A stretch of 64,000 bases of DNA from Hofstenia miamia (lineage: Eukaryota; Xenacoelomorpha; Acoela), in contig SCFE01000063.1 of the NCBI GenBank assembly GCA_004352715.1, positions 1,580,058 through 1,644,057 on the forward strand, in the 5' to 3' direction. The notes below the pieces were generated by a model, which had not been told where the DNA came from, searched no databases, and saw only the letters and a list, made by a program, of their open reading frames with translations. Numbering within the stretch: the stretch's first letter is position 1; each line of letters begins with the position of its first letter. The position numbers were made by a program, and so were the translations under genes. This document shows positions 12,988 to 24,768 of the stretch, piece by piece.

Positions 12988-13055
12988 ATATATATATATA
13001 AAGTGGAAAAACGTTCTGAACTAGGAATGAAAATTTGTCAAGAAGACTGCAGTGT
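9626..13055. other. Intergenic, AT-rich
   Basis: No supported gene. A (TA)n tract lies at 10469-10484 and another at 12956-12999. Two reading frames of about 70-106 codons (11637-11957 on the plus strand; 12504-12807 on both strands) show no family motif. The block 10680-10850 is more GC-rich than its surroundings but I cannot assign it. Confidence 0.55.
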
Positions 13056-13330
13056 CACCACAGTAACTATTTAACTATTTAATATATGTGTGAATGATAT
13101 GCGTGGTTGCCTTAGGCATAGTAAGTTAATTCAATTTTCTGATGATACCTGTCTCTACATTGCTCTGAAAAAACATACGTCATTGGATGAATAGAAATCA
13201 ACTTAATTTATATTTTTATAAGAAAAAGTATTTAGTGCTACATTAATCAGCTAAAAAACATACCCAGTGACATATCTATAAAATTTGATGACTTTTGTAA
13301 ACCTGTTCACGAAAAAATTATAAAAACGCG
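13056..13330 (+). mobile_element. LINE reverse-transcriptase fragment
   Basis: In the frame through about 13075-13195 the text reads FNICVNDMRGCLRHSKL then IQFSDDTCLYIALK. This matches the RT palm segment 'IYVNDM...FADDT' of CR1/Jockey-type LINEs, with the catalytic pair kept as SDD. Frame breaks on both sides and lack of the rest of the RT make it a short dead fragment. Confidence 0.7.
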
Positions 13331-15021
13331 CCATTAGTGATCAACAATCAACATTTATGCATTTCAAAGGCAATTGTTTTATCTTCCCTGAAAACTATAA
13401 ATTTAAGGTTTTTACATTGAGATGCAGTATCAGTATTTATAAAAATATTTCTTTACTTGTAAAACCCTCAAATTTGTTTGGTAAACACTTTGTTTTGAAG
13501 TGTTTGGGATGCAAATGTGAAAGTTTCATTTTGAATAATTTAAAAAAATTTAAAACAATTCACTACTTGCAAGAGCATTTAATTGCTTTCTTTTAAAATC
13601 CCAGATGAATTATATCAAAGGTATTTAGTTGTATTGCTATATTTGTGTGTTGTGTTAGATAAATTACATCATTGTTAGGATCATTCTCCGAGAACCAATA
13701 TAAATTAACTTCAAAAGTATGCATATTTGACGGTTCAGAGTGCAGTTGGCAGTATGTTGCTTTTAGTAAAGAGAGGTTTTGACAGTATTTGCAATTGCAA
13801 ACCAAGCGATTCTCTATTTCTTCCAGTGAAAATTTAAGAACTGGGCAACTCATCATATTCAATTCTGTATTTTTCTTTATCAATCTTTCATCAATCTCTT
13901 TATTCCTAACTACCATAGTTAACTGATATTTTAATTTTGTAAATTTATGTTACCACTGCTATAATAATGACCTAGAATTCTTTTGTCTAATCTGCTTGGC
14001 TTTTCGTTTAATTGAAATGAGAGAAGGTATATAATCTCATCAAATGAAAGGAATTTATACAGAGGCAATTTTTAATAAAATACATAACAGCAAAATTTCA
14101 GTGTATAATAAGCTATGGCTTCCGATTATGCATTGAAAACTAAAAACAAATCGCATGATCTTATTAAAATGATTTATTAAGTAGTTAGTAAGTAACCTTC
14201 CTCGTTTTTCGCATGTTTCTCATCTCTACAAAGAACATAATGTAATGCATCCAGAACAATATGCGCAGTTTATTTCAGTTGAAAAATTCATTCAAATAAT
14301 CCATCAGAAGTCAAAAAGCTTCTTCTACTACTACTACTACTGCTAGGTTTTATTAAACTATAGAAAAAGAATAACAAAACCATATCAAACATAACTAATA
14401 TTTACAAAAGTTAAATGATTTTTTTGCAATCACTGCATAGACAGAAAATGAACCGTTTGCTTTGTTTTTAATGGCGGCTTCAATATATAAAGATTTACCT
14501 AATGTAATTAAAGATGCAACAATCTTAACTAAAAATATTAAGCACCAAATTTGTAACAACTTAACAACCGAATAATTTTAAAGGTTCATAGGTATAAGGC
14601 ATGTTAAACTTTGTATGAAATTTATGTTGCTACTCTGTATAGTTTATAGATGCTGATAAATGCTTTTGAATAGTAGTAACAAAATATTGAAAGCATGTTG
14701 CCTGATTTCATTTGTTTATAAGCGATTGAATGAAGATGAATCAAATTATGATTAGTTTTCCCATTTTTTTCCCTAATAAGTATCAACAGTAAGCTTTTTC
14801 AGAATAAACAATTACATAGTAAGAAATGCACAGTAATATGGTTGCCGGCTTCTTTGAAAATTTGTCAACATTCTCCTGAATAAATGCTAAAATTATCACG
14901 AATATTTTGCTGCCAATCTTAGAACTAAAATGATATGAATAAGCAGACCTAAAATGTTTTTAATATGTAAAATGTGACTATTGTAGCATAATATAACAAA
15001 CAATACATGTAATTCTCATAT

Positions 15022-15068
15022 AATGCCTGAGAATGTATTTTTAGTATGCCCTGAGAATGTATTTTTAG
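15022..15068. repeat. Two-copy tandem repeat, ~23-base unit
   Basis: ATGCCTGAGAATGTATTTTT plus AGT is followed immediately by ATGCCCTGAGAATGTATTTT plus TAGT, one base longer. It is a simple local duplication with no evident function. Confidence 0.85.
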
Positions 15069-15560
15069 TATGCCTCACACAATGCAACTTAAAAAAAGAA
15101 GAGATGGTTGCTCTAATCATTAGGCTTAAGGAAAACAACATTTTGTACATATCATTTTCCTGATTATTGCATATGTTTAGTGAAACTTATCTTTTTGTAG
15201 AAGTCTTTTCCAAGAAATTTAAATGGTGTTGAAGGTTTATTAAAAATATTAACAAATTATAATTATTTGTTATTTATTTGTATATTTATATGATTCATAC
15301 ATATTATTCTTGTCGGCTTCTCATCAGAATATATGATTCCTGAATTTATGTCTGTTTAGATACGTACTATATATACGCGTACAATGAACAGGCTTATTCT
15401 TAAGATGTTCTTTGATGGGCAAGGAAATTGATTATTATCACAGCACAGTAAATGTAGGAAATCACGTTATTTTATCTATCTATGTATGTACATCTAGCCA
15501 GGGCTATTTTTTGAAGGGAACTCTGCCTCGTTAGCTAAAGATTTCATAGGGCTCAGTACC

Positions 15561-15587
15561 AAGGAGTTCGTAATTTAAGAACTCCTT
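15561..15587. repeat. Perfect 9-bp hairpin
   Basis: AAGGAGTTC (15561-15569) and GAACTCCTT (15579-15587) are exact reverse complements around a nine-base loop. No coding unit ends nearby. It may be part of an unassigned repeat. Confidence 0.6.
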
Positions 15588-16422
15588 GCCCAATACCCTT
15601 GCTTTTTAGATATTTTGAAATTTTGATAGTGCAATATTAACAAGAACACCCTAATTGTTAGTTTGTCTGGTAGCCGGAGCCGGCCTCTATCACCCTCTCT
15701 CACATTTTATAGTATTTATTAATACTTATCTTAACTGTTGCTCAAAACCTTCTAAATACATTAACACTAAGTATGGAGAGAATTTAAATATTTTTCAATA
15801 ATTCGAAAATGTCTAAGAAAACTTGTTAATCGATTCAACAATCTCTGCCACAGCAATAAGCTTTAATAGAAATTTAATTTAATTTAATATGTAATATTTA
15901 TTTATTTAATTCTTTTGTTTTTTTACAAATCACGTTATTAACACTTATGAAGAATTAAAACAATAGATAGAAATTAACTTGGTTCTAAAAAATACTTTGG
16001 TTTCGATATAAATTGTTGGTTTTCATTGTTCAATAGCTTTGTTTTAGTTTATGGACTTGTCCTATAGTTTGATAAGTAGTTGGATCTACTTAGTTTTAGT
16101 GAAATTTTTAATGATTTTTTAAATTTATTGAAATTTTGTTCTTCTTTAATATCTGGATGGAGTTTGTTCTATAAATCAATTGTAAAATTGGGAAATGATT
16201 TTTCAAAGATTTTCTTTTTAAATTTGAATTTGTGATAAGTTTTAGTTCGCTTGTGTACATTTTTCTGTAATTCTACTGAAGGTCTTTTCCAAAATAGTAA
16301 GAGGCAATTTAATTTTAATAAGTAGCCTAATGATTCGATATTATGGTTTTCAGGAAAATTTTATTTGATCGTTTTCACTACAGATTGTATTAATTGCCCA
16401 ATTAAAAACTTTTTTAAGTTTT

Positions 16423-16900
16423 TTAAATATTTTCTTGGTAACATTGGACAGACTCTTTGTTGTAATCTCCCATTATTATGATCTTCTTTCTTTCCTTGTA
16501 AGACATGGAAAATTCTTCTTGTAAAATTTCTTGAAATTTAATAAATGCTTGTTTTCTATTACAATAACTAATATTGACTAAAATTATTTTTCGGTTTATT
16601 TTTAGTTCTATACATAAGCTTTCAAAATTTTGATTACTTTTATTTATATCGATTCTTAGTTTCGGTGAAAATTTCTTGGGTATTAATAATGAAACCCCAC
16701 CACCTCTAAGTTTGTCAGATTTGCTTAGATTTCTATCTTTTCTGAATAATTTGAAATCTTTAAAAATTGGTATTGTATCATTGTATTTCAACTATGTTTC
16801 TGTGATTCCAAAAATTGTATTATTATCAAAGTTTTCCTCTACATCATGTAATTTTTCAAATTTGTTTCGAATACATTGAAAATTAATGTTAACGTATTTA
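16423..16900 (-). pseudogene. APE-type endonuclease domain of the same LINE, one nonsense codon
   Basis: The domain would nick target DNA to prime reverse transcription. The text NINFQCIRNKFEKL then IFGITET matches the start of the fold (asparagine and the glutamate of 'TET'). It continues with RGGGVSLLIP and IIIMGDYN, the GDxN catalytic loop. A TAG stands where the family has tryptophan after ITET, near 16795, so translation from the gag overlap would stop. The C-terminal SDH motif is absent because the deletion starts after GDYNKES. Confidence 0.8.
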
Positions 16901-17732
16901 GGACTTTTTTGTACTGTAATAATGTGCTTTCTAAATAATTAATTGAAAGACATCGTGAATATTCATATAAAGTTTTTTTAATCAAAATATTTTTTTGCAT
17001 TTGGTATATTGGGCAGTGTGGACTAAATGCATTATGAACTTGAGAGTTTTTGATGTTTGATCTTAAACAATTAATGCATTTGTGAATGTTCTCTGTATCT
17101 TTGTTTGAAAAATTTTTGTAATTGTGATTTTCTGTACAATACATGCAACAAATACCATCACATTTGCAAGTCTTTGTAGAATGACCATAGCCTCCACATG
17201 AACTGCACATTCTTATGTAGTGATGATCAAATATATGGATGATACTTAAACCATATCGAATTTTGTTGCTTATCATTGTATTTCTTAGTTTAGGTGAAAC
17301 TTTTACAATTACTTTTTTACATTTTTTGAGGTTATTAACGTTTGAAAAAATAACAGTTAATTCCTCAGTGCAAACATTTTTTAGAATAGGATTATAATCG
17401 TAAAGTTTGACTTTGAAGTTGTTAATATCTTCAATATCTTCGTATATTTGTATATTGGATAACTTAAGTTTAGGCATGAATTTACTCGATTTTTTTATAT
17501 TAATGCCTTTTATTTTTCCCAATTCCTCCATTGTTTTTTCTGCCTTTTCTTCGGATTGGCAAAAAAGAACAATATCATTATTTTTTGACACAATTGTTTG
17601 ATCAATTGGAGACATTTCCATTTTTTTGATGGATTTTTCAATGTTGTTCATAACCTTCTTGCATTCCTTTTCATTTAAAGAACCATCTTTATTTTTTAGT
17701 GTTTTGTTTGAAATTATGAGTTTTGGGGTCAT
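16839..17732 (-). CDS. Gag-like ORF1 protein with zinc knuckles (LINE)
   Basis: A 297-residue nucleic-acid-binding protein of the retrotransposon, expected to coat its RNA. The canonical zinc knuckle is CSSCGGYGHSTKTC (C-x2-C-x4-H-x4-C), around residue 175, followed by CCMYCTENH and a third cluster beginning CINC and ending HNAFSPHCP. Three such clusters are typical of Jockey/I-type ORF1. The N-terminal part is lysine-rich and would form the RRM-like region. Its ATG overlaps the TGA of the preceding 88-codon frame as ATGA (17732-17729), which may be a coupling signal or an old frameshift. It is one of the longest intact frames of any mobile element here. Confidence 0.8.
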   Translation of the reverse strand: MTPKLIISNKTLKNKDGSLNEKECKKVMNNIEKSIKKMEMSPIDQTIVSKNNDIVLFCQSEEKAEKTMEELGKIKGINIKKSSKFMPKLKLSNIQIYEDIEDINNFKVKLYDYNPILKNVCTEELTVIFSNVNNLKKCKKVIVKVSPKLRNTMISNKIRYGLSIIHIFDHHYIRMCSSCGGYGHSTKTCKCDGICCMYCTENHNYKNFSNKDTENIHKCINCLRSNIKNSQVHNAFSPHCPIYQMQKNILIKKTLYEYSRCLSINYLESTLLQYKKVLNTLTLIFNVFETNLKNYMM

Positions 17733-17995
17733 ATATTTCTTATATTTCGAGGGGAGATGTTATTAAATTCATTTGAATTTTCCTTATTTGAAGAGTGTCT
17801 TTTCTCATCTTTAAGGCAAGTTAAGAAATTTTGCTTAATCTTTGCAATAAAACCATTACAGTCTAATTTGTTTTGACTGTGAATATTTAAGCCATTTATA
17901 TAATATTCTAGATCAGTGAATGAATTTAAGAGATTCGTTATCTTCGATTCCTGATCATTACTGAGCTTAGAAACATCTGAATATAATGACATCAT

Positions 17996-18725
17996 TCAGA
18001 TGTATTCAAATTTTACTATAGAAATTCAAAAATGCGTTACTTAAAAAGTTAACAACAACTTACGTGGGAACTTCTACATTATTTTGATTTATTGAATTCA
18101 TAGGTCCAAATTAAAAAATGACCATTCTACCCATGTTGAGAATTGAAATTCTTTCAAACAACAATATAAAATTTACTTCAAAATTGCAGCTAAGGTGATA
18201 AAATCAAGAATAGTACAAACAATAGATATTAATAAACGAACCCAAAACGTATATTGCAAAACATCAAAAAAATTATAGTAGAGCGTATTAAAATCCGTGA
18301 TAGAAAAATTCATTTTCACAATTAAAATTTGAGATATAATATAATTTTTGAATTTTACTCATTGAAATTGGATACTAGTTTTGATCACAAATTTTAAATT
18401 ATGTAGAATCAACGTTAAATAAATTAATACCATTTTATTGCTATACCAAAGTTATGGCTCTAAAAAAATTTTGGTATTAGTGAATATAATAATCACGAAC
18501 CTTTTGAAAACTAAGTTGATCCTGACATCGATTGAATTTTTGATTGAAGAGCATCCCAAATTACATTAATATCATTAAATTTTGGCGGTATTTGCAGCAA
18601 CTAAGGTATTCCACTTGCTTCACTGTGTTTCTTTTGCCTTTCCGTTTGTAAGTTTATACAAACAAATTTTTTGGTTGATTATCTTTATGTGATGGTTAAC
18701 ATGCATCGCATTTTCATATTTGAAG
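17996..18725. other. Intergenic upstream of gene B
   Basis: No exon with LDLa character or signal peptide is visible, although gene B should have upstream exons. An in-frame TGA at 18721 shows that the visible exon cannot extend left of 18724. Confidence 0.6.
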
Positions 18726-19685
18726 TATTGGTCGTTGTTTGGCGGAAACGTGTGAATGCAATGGACTGAATGACTGTGGTGATTGGAGTGACGAAGCTAA
18801 ATGCGGCCCGCCCACTGAACCTCCTTCGACTACTACCCCATCACGTCTATGCGCGGCGACTGATTACATGTGCNTGTCGCAATGGGTACTGCATTGATGG
18901 TGATCTTTACTGTGATGGCATAAATCACTGTACAGATGGATCTGACGAGGTGTTCTGTCCTACACTTCCCAAATGCACATTGGATAAATTTGTATGTGAC
19001 AATGGGAAATGCATAGATGGTGACCTAACATGCGATCGTGTTGATCACTGTGGTGATAATTCAGACGAATCAGCTGCTCTTTGCAAATCAGCATACAGAG
19101 ATTGCATGCTTAAAGAATACAAATGCAGAAACAACGTTTGCATTCCTGAATCAAAGGTTTGCGACATGGTAAATGATTGTGGAGACTACACTGACGAATC
19201 TTTCTGCCCGCCTGAGATGTGCAAAGGCTATGTTTGTAGTGATAAATCCTTCTGCATTCCTTGGGATTTGGTAATAAAACTATTTTTTTCTTGAAATAAA
19301 TTTTGTTTAGGTCTGTGATGGCTTAATTCATTGTAACAATGGTGATGACGAAGATCACTGCACTGTGAAACCTCCTTCCAAAATCATTTACTCATGTAAT
19401 TCTGAAGAATTCTCTTGCTCCAAAACTCATCAATGCATTCCTGTCTGGCAAACCTGCAATGGCCAATCAGATTGTTCTGATAATACTGACGAAACATCTT
19501 GCCACATTCCTTTCCTCGGAACTGGTGTTAACCCCAAATGCAATGATCGAATGTTCTTATGCACTGATAAAACGTTCTGTGTTCCCGTTGAAAGAATGTG
19601 TGATCACCGCAATGATTGTCCAAATGGTTCTGATGAAATGCCGCACATGTGCTTTAAGCATAAGAAAATTGAATATATAATGTAA
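18726..19685 (+). CDS. LDLa gene B: partial paralogue of gene A
   Basis: Visible exons are 18726-18873, 18875-19270 and 19311-19685 (stop TAA). The modules correspond to repeats 3, the first cysteines of 4, then 9 to 14 of gene A; for repeat 11 I count 26 of 35 identical residues. At the single N (18874) the text jumps from LCAATDYMC, the start of repeat 4, to CRNGYCIDG, the middle of repeat 9. The N also breaks the frame by one base. So about five modules are missing, probably through an assembly join. The 40-base intron 19271-19310 has no counterpart in A. The 5' exons and signal peptide are not found. The first exon start is inferred from the AG at 18724-18725. AATAAA is at 19694-19699. 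Role as for A: probably a secreted calcium-dependent binding protein. Confidence 0.8.
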
Positions 19686-19699
19686 AATTGATAATAAAC

Positions 19700-21300
19700 T
19701 TATACTATTGTTAATTTTGTATGGGTATTCATTGTTCCATCAATCGCCACTAACAATTGTTAGGTTATGTATGAGTGCAGTAGAATGTGCTGATTTACCT
19801 GAATTATCAAAAGTCATTCACTTACGTAGCAATTTTAGAACGAAATATGCCGCAAATTTGGCAAATCTGACTACTTTGCAGTTGTGTACATAACTTTACT
19901 ACTTATCTTTTTTCGGTGCAACAGAATTTGTATGTACTTTGAGAAAACTGCACTACGATATGGTAGAACTTCAATATTATTAAACTTTATCTAAAGATGT
20001 TGCAATTCTGACAACCATTTTTCAGTAAACCATTATTAAATATTATAAGTGTTCAATTATTTGCGATGTTTTGTACAAAATTTAAATATTTTTATTGCAC
20101 ATCCATATAGACATTATAAGCTCGCTTTACTATAAAATGTCTAGTCATGAATAACTTTCTTGTGAGATTGTATTTTAATTATCCAAATTCAGGAGGACAA
20201 ATAAGATTTCATTATCCGCACTCCGTAACAGTAGGCATTAGCTTTTACAAGATATAATTCCTATAAAATTTTTTGACGTTTTAGATATCATGTTTGTTTA
20301 AGAAATCGGTGATCAGGGATTTGTGACACATGATTAATCACTCAAGTCCATTGTTTCCCATTTTATTAACTTACAAATAAGGGATCACAACCAATCCACT
20401 GATAATAGTTTATTTTAAATTACCCAAGATTACTGCACATTCAGTTTCAAGGTGTACTTTTAAATCGTCATTGACCACTTCATTTTACTTTTGAACAACC
20501 AAACCGTTTGCTAACATAATCAGAATTTTCAAAAACGTTCATTATTAACAAATACCTTAATTTTCTTCAATGCTTTTGATTTCGAGACCCAAATTTAGAG
20601 ATTGAGGGGAAACTACGTTAACACATTACGAATATATTTTGGCCAGCAATTTAGAATAGATACGTCGTCTTCTGCTTTGATTTTGGACCGAAATAAAAAC
20701 ACCTTTATGATATAGCTCAGAGTAATAACATCTAATCTATTTGAAATTCACCAGCCGAGATTTTACCTCTAGTGATACCTACTGTAATGTGGGAAGCGAA
20801 AAATACTTTGAGCAAGAACCACTAGTATTCCATTATTTTAAGAAACTAGCAAACCAACAAACTTTCGTTATTCTAAATGTTAGATTATTAGATTACACAC
20901 AAATCAATTGTAAATAAAGAACTATTCTATGGGTAACTTAAATATTAATTATTTTAGCGCCAGGACATAATATTTCCGAGAATCGCAGTTTTGAGTCAGT
21001 GTCCTGATTTATGGAATGTCCTGCATTTTACTCCGTTAAATGTACAAACCGTTCTCTTCATATTTTTGCCAATGCAATGTTACTCAAAATCGAGGTATGA
21101 ATACATATTGCATATCATAACATAATTCTAGCACACTGAGAAACATGAAATGGAGAAAAAAATACAAACTTTTTCTGTGAGTCATTAGTTTCTCCTAATG
21201 TAGTTGTCAGTAGGACCAAGGACATTTGGGAGTCGGCTCAGTTCGGTATCACACAAAATACCGCGGTATCGGTTCTTTATTGGTATGACTTAAAAATAGT
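19700..21300. other. Intergenic, AT-rich
   Basis: No gene found. A 12-base perfect palindrome ATACCGCGGTAT sits at 21258-21269 beside GGTATC strings, the sort of motif found near hAT termini, but I cannot delimit an element. Confidence 0.5.
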
Positions 21301-21403
21301 ATATTTATATAGCATGGTGTCCGTAAACTCTGGACACAAGAAAATTACCTATTTTTCAATATAGGCCACATAAATAACACAAAAACTAGTAAAAGTACAT
21401 CCA

Positions 21404-21540
21404 TGACGTCAGTAAAACACCCCCCGCCAATATCCACGACGTCTCAGGTCAAAGGCCACCCCTCTCGACCAATCAGAAAAAAGTGAGAAGGGCTACGACC
21501 CACCTCTCGACCAATCAGAAAAAAGTGAGAAGGGCTATCG
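21404..21540 (+). promoter_or_regulatory. Promoter-like cluster: CRE plus two CCAAT boxes in a 42-base tandem repeat
   Basis: A perfect CRE palindrome TGACGTCA is at 21404-21411. CCAATCAG occurs at 21469-21476 and again at 21511-21518, because a 42-base unit starting CCTCTCGACCAATCAG is repeated at 21461 and 21503. The block is locally GC-rich and lies 280-600 bases before the transposase-like frames. CRE and NF-Y-type CCAAT boxes are known proximal promoter elements; their use here is inference. Confidence 0.4.
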
Positions 21541-21819
21541 ATTTTTTTAATACTATATATATTAGGTATGACTAAAAATTTTTTTGGGAATTTTTTATTC
21601 TCCATCAGTTGACATCTGTCATTTCTTCCAAGAAATTATTATGATAAAACCTCAATTCTTAAAAAAGTCACCCTCCATTCAGAAAAAATGTTGTTATTGA
21701 GATAGCACGTTATAATTTGAGGAGTTGCAAGACTCAACATAACAGAGAAACTTCGAAACTGATGACACATAAGTAGATACCAAATGTTATTTACGAAATG
21801 AACTAATTTTAACTTTTTC

Positions 21820-23560
21820 TATATTGGCAGATTTAAAAGATCTATATTATAGCCTAATAATTGAATGTGAGATGTCGAAAAATGCACCTCGTTCAGAGAA
21901 AAACAAGAAAATTTGGTCTTCAAACTTAGTGCAGTTCCAGAAAATGAATTTTTCAAGAAAGCGTAGAGCCGTAGAGAATCTTGATGAAATAAAAGAATTC
22001 CAATGGAGCAGCTTATCTTGGATAGGTACATAACGCAAAAAACAGAGAATTGTGGTGATTGCAAGCCCAATATGCCAATTCAACAAGGTAATTCAACAGT
22101 TGAAAGGAAGATTGAGAATGTAATAAAAAATATAAAAGACATAACCGAAGATCTGGAAGCTATGACTTTACTACGATGTTCAATGTCACTGATGAGAAAG
22201 AAGTATGGTTGTTCCGAGAAAACAGAGTTCTATGAAATTCAAGTTTCTACAAAAGGAAAAGTCGGATATTGCAAAACAAAAGAAGATGCAAAAGGGATTC
22301 ATCATAGAAAACTGAAAAGAAAAGCCTCAATGACAGAAGAGTTTATTTAAGACAGTTGTGTCAGGACTTCAGAAAGTAAAGGTTCTGGGAGTGAAGAGCA
22401 GTATTCCAGTAGTACTGAAGATTTTAAAAAAAGCAAAAACTTCTAAAAGACAAAAATCTGATTCTACTGTACGTTTAGTAACTACAGCCAAGCTGAGTAC
22501 AAGAAAAGCTTACAAAGTCTATAAAACCTTGTAAGAAAGTGGTGTTGGTTTATCTACTCCTACTCAAAGGGGTGTCTACAAAGCTATAATGCAAAAAGAG
22601 CAATAATTGGAAAAAAAATTTATGGAAAATTTGAAAAATGAACCTTGATGTTCGCACTTTGATGGCAAAACCATACAGAGGAAGGAATATCAGGTAGTAG
22701 TTCTGAAGAATGACTTGCAGTTCTCGAACTGGGAAATGGTAAAGGAGAAACAATATTTTAAGGAATAAAAGCTGTTCTTGACAAATATGCACTCTGGTCT
22801 TCAATAAAATTGATTGAATCTGACACAAGTGCAGCAAGTACCGGCAAAAGTCTTGGTGCAGTCACACGGATAAAGAAACACTTTGAAGATATGGGAATGA
22901 AACAGCCAGGATTCTAGACAAAATATTGAAGTACGTCCTGAATGATCATTTTTGTGGATCAACAACATCATCAAACATCAATTACTCATTTATTTCAAAA
23001 ATATCACAAGAGTATGTACAACTGTAGACATCATATGACAATATTGGAAAATCTCTAAAGAAAACAGAACACTTAGTATCATGTTATAGGGTGTTCAAAA
23101 CTTCAGGAAGCTTCCAAAAGGTGGTGAATTTTCAGTCACTTCCAGCTCTCAGTAATTCAAGATGGAACTCAAGGGCAATGTATACTTTGCTTGCTTTTAT
23201 TCTGATCCCAAGTATCGGCAGACAGCTGAAGTGGCTTGTGAATTCATACCTGTTTCGTGAGCTGACATCTGGTTCTCACCTCAAAGCTTCAATCCTGCTG
23301 AATTTGAAAATCTGTCAGAAGCTTGTATAGAGCATACAAATGCTTTGAAGTTAGTGAAGAAGTTTTGGTCCACTGAGCCAACACCTATACCAACACAACG
23401 TTCAAACATCTGTGCAGAGCGTGCAATTAAACTGATGCAAGAGTTATATCCAATCAGTAAATACATTGAAAAACTAGAAAATCACTCGGCGAGCGCAGAC
23501 CTCCGCCACGCAGCTTATGTCCACCTGATATTTTTGTTGATCCTGATCTCGTATTAAAGA
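21820..23560 (+). pseudogene. Decayed DDE transposase-like gene
   Basis: A string of plus-strand frames broken by stops and shifts. The longest is 22003-22350 (115 codons). Later pieces read CSHFDGKTIQRKEYQVVVLK (about 22650), LIESDTSAASTGKSLGAVTR (about 22815), LPALSNSRWNSRAMYTLLAF (about 23140) and NICAERAIKLMQELY (about 23410). I take FDGK and ESDT as the two aspartates and CAERA as the glutamate of a DDE triad. I recall similar uncharacterised transposase-like proteins from aphids and other invertebrates but cannot name the superfamily. At least five stops make it non-functional. Confidence 0.6.
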
Positions 23561-24409
23561 CTGCCGTAAATTTGCTTAAATGTATATCAAACTATATGTT
23601 TTAATTGCTGATCGTTTAAAAAATACCTCTGCATTTTTTTGAAGTAATGCGGAAGTTGATTTAGAAAATATTTAGATTGATATATAATTACTGAAAATTG
23701 TCTCTGTAATTTGCGTTTACTAAGAAAGCATTTAGAGCGTGAGATCTTTTACTTCAATTTCATGCTTGGAAAGTACTGAGATCTTCGTAAGCTGATTTTA
23801 ATGTAACTTACAAAATGTCAAGAACATGATATTCCAACACTCTCATTTTAAGAGCACTTTATCAATAACAGCTTTTAAAACAGCTGTCATACATTGTAAG
23901 AATGTTGTAAATTTGCTGCAGAAGACTTTGAACATTCCTACATAACACTGCTAATTAAATAATTAGCTATTTCTCATAAAAATTTAGTAATATTGAAATA
24001 GACACCAATTTTGGATATTCAATTAGTTAGGTTTTTATTGTGCTTTTAACAATGCAAAATTTATCCAGAATGTAGAAAGAGACATCAACAAATATAGAAA
24101 CCGTCTTGAATTTTGTTAGGCAATTGATTTGAAGTTTCATTAGTTCAATATTTAATAAGGTGCGGGTCATAAAGAATAGAAATGTAATTGCGTCAATGGC
24201 CGGGACAAGAAAATCATGGCCCAATTCAGCCATGAAATATCAACCGATTTTTTCGATTGAATTTTTTAGAAAAGTATAAGTATTATGCATCCCTGGAATT
24301 TACAAATTTTTGAATATCGTTTAAAAATTAAGATGTGTTCTTTTTCATTTAGGTAAAAAATATATATATTTTAGCCTACGTTCGATTCTAAAAAACTTCA
24401 ACTCGGGGC

Positions 24410-24410
<1 letters not shown>
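23561..24410. other. Intergenic, AT-rich
   Basis: Nothing recognisable. The single 68-codon minus-strand frame at 24027-24233 lacks any motif. Confidence 0.55.
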
Positions 24411-24454
<44 letters not shown>

Positions 24455-24471
24455 TGTATATATGTATAAAT

Positions 24472-24714
24472 ATATTCATATATAAATATTTGAAGTTTTA
24501 TAAGTTACAAAGTGGTTTCTAGAGTAAATTTGGAAACGGTGTTCTTAAATTTCATATATGAGATGTATGCTCTTACTATTAGAGGGCTAAATAATGAAAA
24601 TATTTCTATGTGGAATTTTACAAATATACAAATAATATAGTGAAATTTAGAGAGAAATTTTTAATTATTTTTGTTAAAATACNTGTATTGAAATATTTAT
24701 TTTTACAAATAAAA

Positions 24715-24768
<54 letters not shown>

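Larger units (their letters stand above)
13331..15885. other. Intergenic, no assigned gene
   Basis: Reading frames of 79 codons (13357-13596, plus) and 107 codons (13593-13916, minus) show no recognised domain; the latter has a few cysteines (CNCKYC) but no clear pattern. A short (CTA)n tract is at about 14325-14341. The two-copy repeat and hairpin listed separately also lie here. Confidence 0.5.
15890..17995 (-). mobile_element. Non-LTR retrotransposon with its RT core deleted
   Basis: Read on the minus strand, an 88-codon frame (17995-17729) is followed by a 297-codon gag-like frame (17732-16839), then an APE-type endonuclease (about 16900-16423). A 3' piece at about 16260-15950 resembles the RT C-terminus (NHFPNF, then FNKFKKSLKI). 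The whole RT palm between is missing. The 3' end runs into an A/T-rich tail near 15890. The order gag, endonuclease, RT and the zinc knuckles place it near Jockey/I-type elements. Confidence 0.8.

Noticed and set aside
15561-15587. Hairpin considered as a terminator
   Set aside because: This is a eukaryotic nuclear sequence, and no transcription unit ends there.
16676-17601. Plus-strand frames opposite the LINE
   Set aside because: They are antisense shadows of the gag-like and endonuclease frames, which carry the motifs.
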